The notes under the pieces were generated by a model. That model was given only the letters and a program-made list of their open reading frames with translations, was not told where the DNA came from and ran no database searches. DNA of 64,000 nucleotides, taken from assembly GCA_964611125.1 (NCBI GenBank), contig CAZSZO010000016.1:1-64000 (forward strand), in the 5' to 3' direction. Source of the stretch: JAEUIX01 sp964611125. GTDB taxonomy: Bacteria > Planctomycetota > Phycisphaerae > Phycisphaerales > UBA1924. Shown here in pieces: positions 8,607 to 18,347 of this stretch (position 1 is its first letter; every line of letters starts with the position of its first letter). The position numbers were made by a program, and so were the translations under genes.

Positions 8607-9224
8607 TCACTCCAGCACGATCAGCGGCGGCGGCAGGCCCGCCAGGCGGTCGGGCCCGAGCGCGGGCTCACCCCACGCCTGAACCTGGGCCCACCAACTG
8701 GCCAGCGGCAGGCCCAGCAGCCGCTCGGCCATCGGCGCCGCGCTTTCACCCGGCGCGCCTGCCCGGGGCGGGGCCGCCAAAGCGCTCCCGCGCCGCAGGT
8801 TGGCCTCGGCCCGGGCCAGCAGGCGGGCGACGCCCGGGCCTTCGCCCGATTCGGCCTTGAGCGCCGCGGCGGCGACCTGGATCAGTCCCTGCAGCATGGC
8901 CGCAACCGGCTCGAAGAGCGCCTCGGCGGGGCTCAGGCCGATGAGCCGTGAACGCCAGAGACCCTCCCAGGCTTCGTGGGCCTCCCACCAATACTGGTGG
9001 TTGTAGAGGTCGCAGCCGAGCAGGTACGGTGGGCACTGCCGCCAACCGCCGGGCAGCAGGCGGGCGTGTGCGAGCGGCAGCGGGCCGCACCCGTGCCCGG
9101 GGACCGCGCCGGCGAAGGCGTGCCCGCGCGGGTCGGTCACGGGGTGGGGCGTCCGACCGGGTCGATGGGCGTAGGGTGGAAACGGCTGGTCGCTGTACCG
9201 GGTCACGCCCGGCCGGGGCGTCAC
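8607..9224 (-). CDS. DUF309 domain protein
   Basis: 205 residues. The diagnostic DUF309 motif YNHQYWWEAHEAWEGLWR lies at about 74-91, followed by two helical segments (FEPVAAMLQGLIQVAAAALKAESG and a KL-type helix before a leucine-rich tail). DUF309 proteins are small helical proteins of unknown biochemical role. The ATG overlaps the stop of the upstream kinase gene by 4 bp, so the two are probably translated together. The first 65 residues are rich in proline and glycine and resemble nothing. Confidence 0.8.
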   Translation of the reverse strand: MTPRPGVTRYSDQPFPPYAHRPGRTPHPVTDPRGHAFAGAVPGHGCGPLPLAHARLLPGGWRQCPPYLLGCDLYNHQYWWEAHEAWEGLWRSRLIGLSPAEALFEPVAAMLQGLIQVAAAALKAESGEGPGVARLLARAEANLRRGSALAAPPRAGAPGESAAPMAERLLGLPLASWWAQVQAWGEPALGPDRLAGLPPPLIVLE

Positions 9225-11308
9225 AGGGGCGTCTCACAGTGCGGGCAGGCCAGGGTCCGCAGGTCGCGAAGCGCACGCCGGCAACCGGAGCACGCGGTTC
9301 GCCCGCTGAGCGCCGCGCCAGCCCGCGCTGGCCGGTCATAGGCCGCGAGCATCGCCGCGCTGGAGCATGCGCCAAGGGCCAGCAGGGCCGCCAGCCACGC
9401 GGGCGAGGCGGGGTTGACCGGCGGCTGAAGGCCGATGAATCGGCCGCCAACGAGTGCGAGCAGCGCCGCCGCGATGGTGAACCCCGCCGCCGCGCGCCCG
9501 AAGCGGTCGAGCAGCGCGGGCCAGCGCCGGCCGGGGGGAAGTTGACCCATCGCGTCGGGCCCCTCGTCGCCGACCTCGTGCCCGCAGGCCGGGCAACTCG
9601 GCTCGGCGAGGCCCTTCAGCTCCGCCTGGCACCACCCGCAGCGCGCGGGGTCGCCCTTGCGCGGGGGCTCGATGGCGAGGGTCCAGTAGAGCCAGAGCGC
9701 CAGCGCCGCACAGGGCGCCACCAGCAGCGCTGCCAGGGCCGTCTGAAGCGGCCATGCGACGGCCGCGGGCAGATGCCCGGCGAACTGCCGCCCCCCGGCG
9801 AGCATCGCCGGGTGGTCTGCGACGAGCAGCCCAGCCCGCTCGCAGAACTCATGCGCCGCCAGGTCGACCCGCTGGCTCAGCGGCGTAAACAGCACCGACC
9901 ACAGGACCATGAACACCCCTGCTGAGGTCGCGGCGATCAAGCCCGCGCTCATCCCGCTCAGCGGCAGCCAGTCGGCCGGCGGCGGCGAGGCCTCAACCGG
10001 ACGGACGACCCCCGGCCTCCCAAGGTCCAGCGCGCCGCGGCCCGGCCCGGTCGCCGGCCTGGTCTCGGGTGCGGGGCCGACGTGCATCGGCGGTGGGCGG
10101 TCGCCGATGGGGATCGCGGCGGCCCCTGTCGACCGCGCCGCGGCGGCTCGCTCGTCAGCACGCGGCGTCTCGCCGGGCGGCCGCATGGCCTGCGAGAGGG
10201 CTGGCGAGAGGGCCGGCGCGATGGCCGGTCTGGGGGCGGGTGTTGTATCGCTGCGCCGCTTGGTCTTGGCGAGGGATGACAGCGTGTCGTAATAGGTGAA
10301 GTCGGCGCCGGCTTGACTGGTCGGCCCCGCTCCGAGATGGCCGCCGCCCTCGCCCAGGGTCTCGCCCCGCGCCAGGCGGGCGAGCTCCTCGTCGCTCGCG
10401 CCGGTGACTCCGGCCCGCCGGAACGCGTCCTCGAACATGTCCAGCACCTGCCGGGCCGAGCGCGGGCGGAAGAGCACATTCTTGTTGACGGCCCGTTCGA
10501 TGGCTTCGATGACGCCGTCGGTCACCCCCAACGCCTGCAGGGCGCCCGAGTCGAGCGGACGGCTCTTGTGGCCCTCGCGGACGTCCGGGGCCGAGCCCTC
10601 GTAGGGGAGCCGCCCCGTGAGCAGCTGAAAAGCGGTGCAGCCGATGGCGTAGACATCGGTTCGGGCCGAGACGATGCCCTCGAACATCTCCGGGGCCATG
10701 TACGCCGGGGTGCCCGCGAGGGCCCCAGCGTGCGCCCCGAACGACGCCGCGGGCCGCGGGCAGGCGAGGCCGAAGTCGGTCACCACCACCCGCCCCTGGC
10801 GGGTCAGCATGATGTTGGCGGGCTTGATGTCGCGATGGATCACCTCGCTGTCGTGCAGGGCCGCCGCGGCGGAGCACACCCGGGCGAGGATCGCCCGCAC
10901 CGCCCGCGCGGGGAGCGGCCCGCGCTGCTTGATGACCTCTGACAGGCTGACGCCGTCGATGTACTCCATCACCAGATAGGGCACGCCGCCGGTGACGTCG
11001 GCGTGGTGCACTTCGTTGAGGCCTTCGTGGCGCAGGGCCGCCGCGGCCCGGGCGCCCTGCAGGAACGCCGCGAAGTTTGGATCCTCGGCGCTGCGGGGAA
11101 TGTCCAGGAGGAACTTGACCGCCACATCGCGGGCTAGGAGCTCGTGCCGCCCGAGCCACACGACGCCCATACCACCCTCGCCGAGCTGGCGGAGGAGCCT
11201 GACTGGCCCGAGTTGCTCGGGCGCCTGCAGGCGGGGTCGGGCCGCGCCCTCCCCATCGAGGAAAGCCGTTTCAGCGATCCGCGAGATGGTGACGCTGCGC
11301 TGGCTCAT
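9221..11308 (-). CDS. Ser/Thr protein kinase with TM segments and C-terminal zinc ribbons
   Basis: 695 residues from the ATG at 11308. The PknB-type kinase domain covers about 34-310: glycine loop LGEGGMGVV, Lys65 in DVAVKF, catalytic HRDIKPAN (Asp160), DFG at 178-180 and GTPAYMAPE. All catalytic residues are present. A long proline/alanine-rich linker follows. Two or more pairs of hydrophobic segments then alternate with two CxxC-type zinc ribbons (CGWCQAELKG ... CPACG and CSGCRRAL ... CPHCE, the latter at the very C-terminus). This arrangement is unusual, because sensor domains of PknB kinases are normally PASTA, WD40 or TPR. The divergent neighbour at 11563 also carries such ribbons. Confidence 0.88.
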   Translation of the reverse strand: MSQRSVTISRIAETAFLDGEGAARPRLQAPEQLGPVRLLRQLGEGGMGVVWLGRHELLARDVAVKFLLDIPRSAEDPNFAAFLQGARAAAALRHEGLNEVHHADVTGGVPYLVMEYIDGVSLSEVIKQRGPLPARAVRAILARVCSAAAALHDSEVIHRDIKPANIMLTRQGRVVVTDFGLACPRPAASFGAHAGALAGTPAYMAPEMFEGIVSARTDVYAIGCTAFQLLTGRLPYEGSAPDVREGHKSRPLDSGALQALGVTDGVIEAIERAVNKNVLFRPRSARQVLDMFEDAFRRAGVTGASDEELARLARGETLGEGGGHLGAGPTSQAGADFTYYDTLSSLAKTKRRSDTTPAPRPAIAPALSPALSQAMRPPGETPRADERAAAARSTGAAAIPIGDRPPPMHVGPAPETRPATGPGRGALDLGRPGVVRPVEASPPPADWLPLSGMSAGLIAATSAGVFMVLWSVLFTPLSQRVDLAAHEFCERAGLLVADHPAMLAGGRQFAGHLPAAVAWPLQTALAALLVAPCAALALWLYWTLAIEPPRKGDPARCGWCQAELKGLAEPSCPACGHEVGDEGPDAMGQLPPGRRWPALLDRFGRAAAGFTIAAALLALVGGRFIGLQPPVNPASPAWLAALLALGACSSAAMLAAYDRPARAGAALSGRTACSGCRRALRDLRTLACPHCETPL

Positions 11309-11562
11309 GCGGTGAATGGCGAAAGAGCGGTCAAGCCCCGGCACGGGGAGCTGGGGGGTTTCCGGCGGCTCATCGTAACCGGCCGCTGAGGAAGCTCCGC
11401 ACGCGGTTCGGACCCGGTTCGGACCCGCCGTTGTCCGGGTCCACCAGGCCTCCGGCGGAGGCCGATTCGGGAGGCGACCCGAGCCATCAGCGAACCTTGA
11501 TGCATGAGGGGTGTCAAAATCTGGCGCAGATGGTAAACTCCGCGAGCGTTGTTGGAGGCTCC

Positions 11563-12486
11563 ATGACGGCACCCCCTTCCCAGCCTCCCCAGAAGATCTG
11601 CACCCTCTGCAAGCGCGATTGCAGCCAGCGGGCCCGCACCAAGGACGCGCAGGGACGCTACGTCTGCCAGGCGTGCGTCGATCGTGCTGCGGCGGTCAAG
11701 GCGCCCGAGGTCGACGACGCCCCCATTCCGCTGGCCGAGCCGGTCGAGCCCGTCCGCTCGACGCCCCCCAAGGCCTGCCCCTCCTGCGCCCGCCGCATGG
11801 GGGAGGGGTCGGTCATCTGCGCCAACTGCGGCTATGACGAACGCAAAGGCCTGCAGATCAGCGCCGCCGCGGCGGGTTCGCGCCCGCGCAAGGGCGCCGG
11901 CGGGGCCCAGTGCCCTTCTTGTGGCTACGACATCACAGGCTTGCGCAAGGCCGAGTGCCCCGAGTGCGGCGGCCTCATCTCGCTCAAGGAGATCGAGCGC
12001 CACCGCAAGGCCCGCGAGAACGCCCGCGCCTATCTCTGGGCCTACCTCTCTCCGGTCCTCATGCTGGTGATCGGTCTCGCCGTCGCGGCGGGCGCGGCGT
12101 GGAGCAGGACCAATGACCCCGCCGATCTGGTCGCCACAGCGATTCTCTGGGGCATCCGCGTCGTGGTCGCCCTGGTCGTCTACTGCCTGTGTGCTTCGAT
12201 CTGGATGGGCTTCGCCGCGCCGCTGCTCATGACCACGGTCCAGATGGCCGGCGTCATCGCCGTCATGCAGGCGCTGCTCAACCTTGTTGACGCCGCCGTG
12301 CCGCCGATCTTCATGCGGTCGTTCTACGGCGCCATGGCGATCTATGGCGCCGTGGGGCTGGTCACCGGCGGCATCCTGGCCAAGGTGATGGATGTGGAGG
12401 TCGAAGATGCGTGGATCATGATGCCGCTGATCATCCTGGGTTCGCTGATCCTGCCCCTGATCATTCTGGTGGCGCTGCGGCCGTGA
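11563..12486 (+). CDS. Zinc-ribbon membrane protein of unknown function
   Basis: 307 residues from the ATG at 11563, chosen for the GGAGG sequence seven bases upstream. The N-terminal third has three Cys pairs arranged as zinc ribbons: CTLCKRDC ... CQAC, CPSCARRMGEGSVICANCG, and CPSCGYDITGLRKAECPECG. The last is a ribbon widespread in planctomycete membrane proteins. The C-terminal half holds about five hydrophobic segments. A soluble metal-binding head on a membrane domain suggests a sensor or assembly role, but none is known. It is divergent from the ribbon-containing kinase gene, and the two may work together. Confidence 0.75.
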   Translation: MTAPPSQPPQKICTLCKRDCSQRARTKDAQGRYVCQACVDRAAAVKAPEVDDAPIPLAEPVEPVRSTPPKACPSCARRMGEGSVICANCGYDERKGLQISAAAAGSRPRKGAGGAQCPSCGYDITGLRKAECPECGGLISLKEIERHRKARENARAYLWAYLSPVLMLVIGLAVAAGAAWSRTNDPADLVATAILWGIRVVVALVVYCLCASIWMGFAAPLLMTTVQMAGVIAVMQALLNLVDAAVPPIFMRSFYGAMAIYGAVGLVTGGILAKVMDVEVEDAWIMMPLIILGSLILPLIILVALRP

Positions 12487-12549
12487 GGCGTCCCGGTCCC
12501 TGTCAGGGCGCCGGAGAACCCCCGCCGCCGGTCGGTCGTACTCTTGCAC

Positions 12550-13215
12550 ATGCACGTGCTCTCCGTCAACGTCGCCTCCTCGTTCGTCATGGTCCCGCAT
12601 GGCGACAGCAGCGCGCCCACCGGCCACTTCAAGAAGCCTGTCCCCGGGCCCGTCATGGCCCGCGCACTGGGCCTTGATGGCGACGATCAGGCCGACAGGG
12701 TGTATCACGGCGGGCCGCATCAAGCCCTGTACTTCGTATCGGCCTCGATCGGCGAGTACTGGGCCCGCGAACTGGGCCGGCCGCCCTTCAAGCCCGGCGA
12801 CTTCGGCGAGAACCTCACTGTCGAGGGGCTGGCCGATGAGGATGTGCACATCGGCGATGTCTTCCGCATCGGTGCGCCGCGGAGCGACGGCGCCGCGAGC
12901 CCGGGGCCGCTGGTGCAGGTCAGCATCCCGCGGGCCCCGTGCTTCAAGCTCGGGTTCGCGATGGGCGACAGTGAGTTCCCGCGGAAGTTCCTGGCCACCC
13001 GCCGGGTCGGCTTCTACGCCCGTGTGCTCGAGGAAGGCCCGATCAGCGCGGGTGACGCCATCACGCTCGAGCGGGCCGACCCGGCCCGCTTCAGCGTGCG
13101 CGACCTCACCGATCTGGCGTTCTTCGGCCGCGCCGATCGCGCCGCCAACGCGCGGGCAGCGCAGCTCGAAGGGCTCTCCCCGGAGTGGCGCGAGCGGTTC
13201 GCCGGGCGTGCCTGA
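12550..13215 (+). CDS. MOSC domain protein, YiiM-like
   Basis: 221 residues. YiiM-family features are visible: KKPVPGPVMARALGLDGDDQADRVYHGGPHQALYFVS near residues 30-65, FGENLTVEGLADEDVHIGDVFRIG, the conserved cysteine in PRAPCFKLGFAMG, and GFYARVLEEGPISAGDAI. MOSC proteins handle the sulfur ligand of the molybdenum cofactor, and YiiM types reduce N-hydroxylated compounds. The start is the ATG at 12550; a TTG two codons upstream is less likely. It stands alone between unrelated genes. Confidence 0.9.
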   Translation: MHVLSVNVASSFVMVPHGDSSAPTGHFKKPVPGPVMARALGLDGDDQADRVYHGGPHQALYFVSASIGEYWARELGRPPFKPGDFGENLTVEGLADEDVHIGDVFRIGAPRSDGAASPGPLVQVSIPRAPCFKLGFAMGDSEFPRKFLATRRVGFYARVLEEGPISAGDAITLERADPARFSVRDLTDLAFFGRADRAANARAAQLEGLSPEWRERFAGRA

Positions 13216-13294
13216 CGCCCCCCGCCCGCCCCACCCCCGGAGGCGTGAACGGCGAGGCCGGGGTGACGGCGGCTAGCGCTGGGCTGACGCCGGC

Positions 13295-13786
13295 CTACGC
13301 CTGCCGGATGCGCATCATGTAGTCGAGCTCGACAAACGGGCCGCCCGCCCGCTTGATGGCGTTCACCGCCTGGGCCCGGTGGTGGATCGAGTGCACCAGC
13401 CCCTGCAGGATCATGTCGCTCAGGCGGGCCTTGAACGGCGAGCCCTTGCTGTCGCGATACGGCTGCACCCGCGCCAGGGCCGCGTCATCCAGGCCCGAGA
13501 GAAACGCCTCGCGGGCCTCGGCGTTCTTCTCAAAGCGGGCCCGCAGCTCCGCGATCGTGACCCGCTCGGCCTCGCTCGGCCATTTGGTCTCCACGCCGCC
13601 CTTCCAGCGCTCCAGCCACACGTGCTCGCCGTTATAGGTGTGCAGCAGGATCCGCCGCACCGTCCCCGGGCCGATCCCGGCGTCGCGGTCGAGCTGCTCG
13701 TCGGAGAGCCCCGCCGCGGCGTCGAGCAGCGCGCCGTTGGCCCAGTCCGAGTACTCCACCATCGCCGCCCAGTCGATCGCGCCCAT
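13295..13786 (-). CDS. DinB family protein
   Basis: 163 residues forming the expected four-helix bundle. Metal-ligand histidines are where the family has them: LLHTYNGEHVWLERW (about residues 50-64) and VHSIHHRAQ (about 132-140). DinB/YfiT-like proteins include thiol-dependent transferases, but most are uncharacterised. It is transcribed in the same direction as the aldo/keto reductase gene upstream, with a 63-base gap, so an operon is possible. Confidence 0.85.
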   Translation of the reverse strand: MGAIDWAAMVEYSDWANGALLDAAAGLSDEQLDRDAGIGPGTVRRILLHTYNGEHVWLERWKGGVETKWPSEAERVTIAELRARFEKNAEAREAFLSGLDDAALARVQPYRDSKGSPFKARLSDMILQGLVHSIHHRAQAVNAIKRAGGPFVELDYMMRIRQA

Positions 13787-13849
13787 GTTGAGCTCCTCAG
13801 TTCTCGCCGCTGTTCGTCCTCAGTCGCCATCAAGCCCGCGAACTCGGCC

Positions 13850-14842
<993 letters not shown>

Positions 14843-14882
14843 GCTCGATTTTATGCCCGCAGCGTGGCGGTCGCGGGCCCGA

Positions 14883-15146
14883 TCAGGCCCTCGCGGCGAG
14901 CGGCTCGACCAGCGAGTACTGGTCAAGGTTCAGGTACACGATCTCGCCATCGTCCTTTTTCAGGATCAGGCGGTCGAGCCACAGGCGGTCGTCCTTGGCG
15001 TGGGCGTACCAGGAACCGGTCTTGGACTGTTCGTAGCGGACCACCGAGCCCTCAACGCTCGTGCTGAAGCTCGAATCCATCGACGGCCTGGGCACCTGCT
15101 GCGTCACCCGGACCCGCGTGCCAGCCTCGTATCGCTCATGGGACAT
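14883..15146 (-). CDS. Small conserved-looking protein of unknown function
   Basis: 87 residues from the ATG at 15146 (MSHERYEAGTRVRVTQQV). It looks like a small beta-barrel: RVRVTQQV, EGSVVRYEQSKTGSWYAHAKDDRLWLDRLILKKDDGEIVYLNLDQYSLVE. This is reminiscent of SH3-like or hypoxia-response-like barrels. Codon and amino-acid use look protein-like, with charged and aromatic residues well spread. I cannot assign a family. It lies between the FAH and AKR genes on the same strand. Confidence 0.6.
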   Translation of the reverse strand: MSHERYEAGTRVRVTQQVPRPSMDSSFSTSVEGSVVRYEQSKTGSWYAHAKDDRLWLDRLILKKDDGEIVYLNLDQYSLVEPLAARA

Positions 15147-15205
15147 GGCGGGAGTATAGGAAAGTCGCCCGCCGGGAGCGCCGGCCGCTCCGACTCCGCC
15201 GCCGG

Positions 15206-15928
15206 TCACCGCACAGCATTCCGCACCGCGCCCACCCCCTCGATTTCCACCTCAACCGTGTCGCCGGGCTTGAGGTATACCGGCGGGGTGCGGGCCGTGC
15301 CCACGCCGCTGGGCGTTCCGGTCAGGATCAGCGTGCCGGGGAGCAGCGTCGTCCCCCGCGAAAGCTCGCTCACCAGCGTCGGCACATCGAAGATCATGTC
15401 CGCGGTGCTCGAGTCCTGCATGATCTGACCGTTCAGCCGGGTTACGAGCCGCAGCGCATTGGGCGCCGGAATCTCGCGCGCCGGGCGGATGTCCGAGATC
15501 GGGCAGAAGGTGTCGAACCCCTTGCCCCGGCAGAATTGTCCGCCGGAGCCCTGCTTCTGCCACCACCGGGCCGAGACATCGTTGCCCGCCGCGTAGCCGA
15601 GCACGTAATCGATCGCGCGCTCCTTGGGCACATCTCGGGCCGCCCGCCCGATGACCACCACCAGCTCCCCTTCGTAATCCACCTGCTCGCGATCCTGGCA
15701 GATCGCCGGGATGACGATCGGTTCCCCCGAGGGGATCACCGAGTACGGGTTCTTGGTGAACACCACCGGCCGCTCGGGCAACTGGCCGCCCATTTCCTTG
15801 GCGTGCTGGGCGTAGTTCTGGCCGATGCCGAAGACCTGGCGGATCAGCAGGGAGCCGCCGGGCTCGCCGGCCTGGCCGCCGGGCAGGGCGATCACCGCTC
15901 CGAACTCGCTGCGCGTGAGATTCATCAT
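15206..15928 (-). CDS. Fumarylacetoacetate hydrolase (FAH) family protein
   Basis: 240 residues from one of two adjacent ATGs (15928 or 15925). The family signature is present: GQNYAQHAKEMGG, PVVFTKNPYSVI, the metal-site VDYEGELVVVIGRAARDV, GYAAGNDVSARWWQ, and GTPSGVGTARTPPVYLKPGDTVEVEIEGVG at the end. Enzymes of this fold are hydrolases or decarboxylases/tautomerases of acylpyruvates and related keto acids. An exact substrate cannot be set. It sits 56 bases downstream of fliN on the same strand. Confidence 0.92.
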   Translation of the reverse strand: MMNLTRSEFGAVIALPGGQAGEPGGSLLIRQVFGIGQNYAQHAKEMGGQLPERPVVFTKNPYSVIPSGEPIVIPAICQDREQVDYEGELVVVIGRAARDVPKERAIDYVLGYAAGNDVSARWWQKQGSGGQFCRGKGFDTFCPISDIRPAREIPAPNALRLVTRLNGQIMQDSSTADMIFDVPTLVSELSRGTTLLPGTLILTGTPSGVGTARTPPVYLKPGDTVEVEIEGVGAVRNAVR

Positions 15929-15984
15929 GCCGCCATGGTAAACGGGCTTGCCCCGCGGGGCCGCGCCTGGGCGGGCTCGATCAG

Positions 15985-16329
15985 TCAAGCCTGCCCGGCC
16001 AGCATGGCCTCGGCGAGGGCGTCAGCGTCAAGCTCAGCCTTGTTGGCTTGCTGGGCCGATTCCTCCGCCGCGAGGGCCGCGACGCGGGTGCGGACATCGC
16101 CGACGAAGGAGATCCGCAGGCCGAAGTTCTCACCGACCTTAACGGCCCTCCCGGTGGCGACGACCTTGTTGTTGATGAGCAGTTCAAGCTCCTCCTCGGC
16201 CGACTTGGGCAGCTCGAGGATCGCCCCGGGCATGAGGGCCGTGATCTCTTTCAGGCGGATATCCCGCGAACCCAGGATCACGATCACGGGGACTTCGAGC
16301 TTCAGGATGGCTGAAAGGTCCGAGGCCAT
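15985..16329 (-). CDS. fliN: Flagellar motor switch protein FliN-like (SpoA domain)
   Basis: 114 residues. The SpoA/FliMN C-terminal domain covers most of it: LKLEVPVIVILGSRDIRLKEI, then LMPGAILELPKSAEEELELLINNKVVATGRAVKVGENFGLRISFVG, a classic FliN core. A short Ala/Glu helix follows (about 88-112). FliN forms the C-ring of the flagellar switch. No other flagellar gene lies in the window, so it is an orphan here and could also serve a type III secretion-like apparatus (SctQ). Its neighbours (FAH and fabF) are unrelated. Confidence 0.85.
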   Translation of the reverse strand: MASDLSAILKLEVPVIVILGSRDIRLKEITALMPGAILELPKSAEEELELLINNKVVATGRAVKVGENFGLRISFVGDVRTRVAALAAEESAQQANKAELDADALAEAMLAGQA

Positions 16330-16488
16330 GCCGTTGTATCGGCCGACGCGCGGGGGTTGCGCCAGCCCGACGGGCCCGCCAGGGCAATCGGCGACCGCGG
16401 CGGCGACCGGGATCCTATCAGACCCCGATCAACAGACCCGATCGGAAGACAGGTCAGTGGTGGTCGAACGATCGATCAATCGGGCGCC

Positions 16489-17799
16489 CTACTCGTAGCG
16501 GCCGACGATCAGGCTGACGTTGTGGCCGCCGAAGCCGAAGGTGTTGTTCATTGCGTATCGCCCCGCCCGCTCGCGCGCGTGGTTGGGGGCGAAATCGATA
16601 TCGAACCCAGGGAGCGGGGCCCCGGTCGCCTCGTCGCGCCCCGGCGACGCCAGGCCCAGGTTGATGGTGGGGGGGATGATCCCCTCGCGCACCGCGTGAA
16701 TGCAGGCGATCGACTCCACCGCGCCGCTGGCGCCCAGGCAGTGGCCGTGCATGCTCTTGGTGCTGCTCATGATCAGCCGCCCGCCCCGGCTCTTGCGGGC
16801 GTGCTCGCCGAAGACCGTCATCACGGCCTGCACCTCGGCCTTGTCGCCCAGGGGCGTGCTGGTCCCGTGGGCGTTGATGTAATCGATCTGATCAGGGTTC
16901 AGGCGGGCGTCGCGCAGGGCCCAGCGCATGGCCCGCGCGGCGCCGCTGCCATCGGGGTCGGGAGCGGTGATGTGGCTGGCGTCGCACGAGTTGGCGTAGC
17001 CGACCATCTCGGCATAGATGCGGGCCCCGCGGGCCCGGGCGTGCTCCTCGGTTTCGAGCACCAGCATCGCCGCGCCCTCGGACAGCACGAAACCGTCGCG
17101 GTCGACATCAAACGGGCGCGACGCCAGGTGCGGCGCATCGTTGCGGCCCGAAAGGGCCTTCATGGCGCTGAAGGCCGCGACGCAGATCGGCGACACGGCC
17201 GCCTCGGCCCCGCCGACGATCATCACGTCGGCCTCGCCGCGGCGCATCGCGTGCATCGCGTCGCCGATAGCGTGCCCGCTGCTGGCGCACGCCGTGGCGT
17301 GCGTGCTGGCGAAGCCCTTGAGGCCGAAACGGATGGAGATGTTCCCTGCGGCCGCGTTGGCCATCAGGCGCGGCACCGTGAAGGGGCTGATGCGGTCGGG
17401 CCCCCGCTTGTGCATCAGCAGCGTGCCGTCCTCGATGGTGCGGATGCCGCCGATTCCCGAGCCGATGACGACGCCGCAGCGCTCGCCATCTTCCTTCGAG
17501 AAGTCCAGCCCCGAGTCGGCCACCGACTCGATCGCCGCGACCAGGCCCAGCTGCGTGAACCGGTCGAACCGCCGGCACTCGCGGAACTCGACAGTCTTCG
17601 TCGGGTCCCAGCCCTTCACCTGCCCGCCGATGGTGATCTCCCACTCGGCGCCGGCGAACTCCTCGCCTTCGATCTTGGAAATGCCGCTGCGGCCCTCGCG
17701 CATGCCCGCCCAGGTGTCGGCCGCGTTGTGACCCAGATTGGTCACCGCACCGAGGCCGGTGATCACGATTCTCGGATACGGGGCGTGCGCTGGTGCCAT
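16489..17799 (-). CDS. fabF: 3-oxoacyl-[acyl-carrier-protein] synthase II (FabF)
   Basis: 436 residues. It condenses malonyl-ACP with acyl-ACP in fatty-acid elongation. The Cys-His-His triad is visible: Cys171 in HATACASSGHAIGD, His311 in INAHGTSTPLGD and the second His near 353 in STKSMHGHCLGASG, plus the closing NNTFGFGGHN. The N-terminus PRIVITGLGAVTNLG is typical. It lies 121 bases downstream of acpP on the same strand, the conserved fab-cluster order, probably as one transcript from the promoter at 18252-18280. Confidence 0.95.
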   Translation of the reverse strand: MAPAHAPYPRIVITGLGAVTNLGHNAADTWAGMREGRSGISKIEGEEFAGAEWEITIGGQVKGWDPTKTVEFRECRRFDRFTQLGLVAAIESVADSGLDFSKEDGERCGVVIGSGIGGIRTIEDGTLLMHKRGPDRISPFTVPRLMANAAAGNISIRFGLKGFASTHATACASSGHAIGDAMHAMRRGEADVMIVGGAEAAVSPICVAAFSAMKALSGRNDAPHLASRPFDVDRDGFVLSEGAAMLVLETEEHARARGARIYAEMVGYANSCDASHITAPDPDGSGAARAMRWALRDARLNPDQIDYINAHGTSTPLGDKAEVQAVMTVFGEHARKSRGGRLIMSSTKSMHGHCLGASGAVESIACIHAVREGIIPPTINLGLASPGRDEATGAPLPGFDIDFAPNHARERAGRYAMNNTFGFGGHNVSLIVGRYE

Positions 17800-17920
17800 C
17801 GCGTGCGGGTCGTGCCCTTGCGTCGGTTGTGCGGCCGGAGGTCGTCCGGCGCCGCCTCGACCGCCCCGACGCCAGCGGGCGCGCCAAGCCGGTCGAAGCG
17901 GGTCTCACTTGGCCTCGGCC

Positions 17921-18166
17921 TTACTTGGCCTGGGCCGCCTTGATGAAATCGATCGCCTGACCCACCGTCTGGATCTTCTCAGCCTGATCGTCCGGAATGG
18001 TGGTCTCGAAATCGTCTTCGAACTGCATGACCAGCTCGACCGTGTCCAGGCTGTCGGCGTTCAGGTCGGTAATGAAGTTCGTGTTCCGCGAGATCGTGGC
18101 CTTGTCGGCCCCCATCTGCTTCGCGACGATCTCGACGACCTTCGCTTCGATTTCCTGTTCGGTCAT
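17921..18166 (-). CDS. acpP: Acyl carrier protein
   Basis: 81 residues, the standard length. The phosphopantetheine attachment site is Ser39 in FITDLNADSLDTVELVMQFE, followed by acidic helix II/III sequence DDFETTIPDDQAEKIQTVGQ. It is highly acidic, as expected. The ATG at 18166 gives the usual N-terminus (MTEQEIEAKVVEIVAKQ). It lies directly upstream of fabF and supplies its acyl carrier. Confidence 0.95.
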   Translation of the reverse strand: MTEQEIEAKVVEIVAKQMGADKATISRNTNFITDLNADSLDTVELVMQFEDDFETTIPDDQAEKIQTVGQAIDFIKAAQAK

Positions 18167-18251
18167 AGTGAGGGCTCCGCTCGGGTTCGGACAACTGCAA
18201 ACGCGGCCAATCGCGCCTTCAAGCACTCGGCCCAAAGAGCCGGGGATTCGA

Positions 18252-18280
18252 AATATAGCGGTCTACAAGCGTTGAGCCAA
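18252..18280 (-). promoter_or_regulatory. Sigma-70-type promoter for acpP-fabF
   Basis: Read on the minus strand, TTGGCT (-35; 18275-18280) and TATATT (-10; 18252-18257) are separated by exactly 17 bases. They match the consensus hexamers at 4/6 and 5/6. Transcription would start near 18244, about 75 bases before the acpP start codon. Confidence 0.6.
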
Positions 18281-18347
18281 GTACTCCGGGCCTGTAGGCC
18301 TGCGGTCTCCCCCATTCGGGTATCTGCCCTCTCACTCTGGCCTCTGA

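Noticed and set aside
11309..12849. Long minus-strand open frame across 11305-12849
   Set aside because: It runs opposite the zinc-ribbon and MOSC genes, and its sequence is repetitive Asp/His/Arg-rich with no domain.
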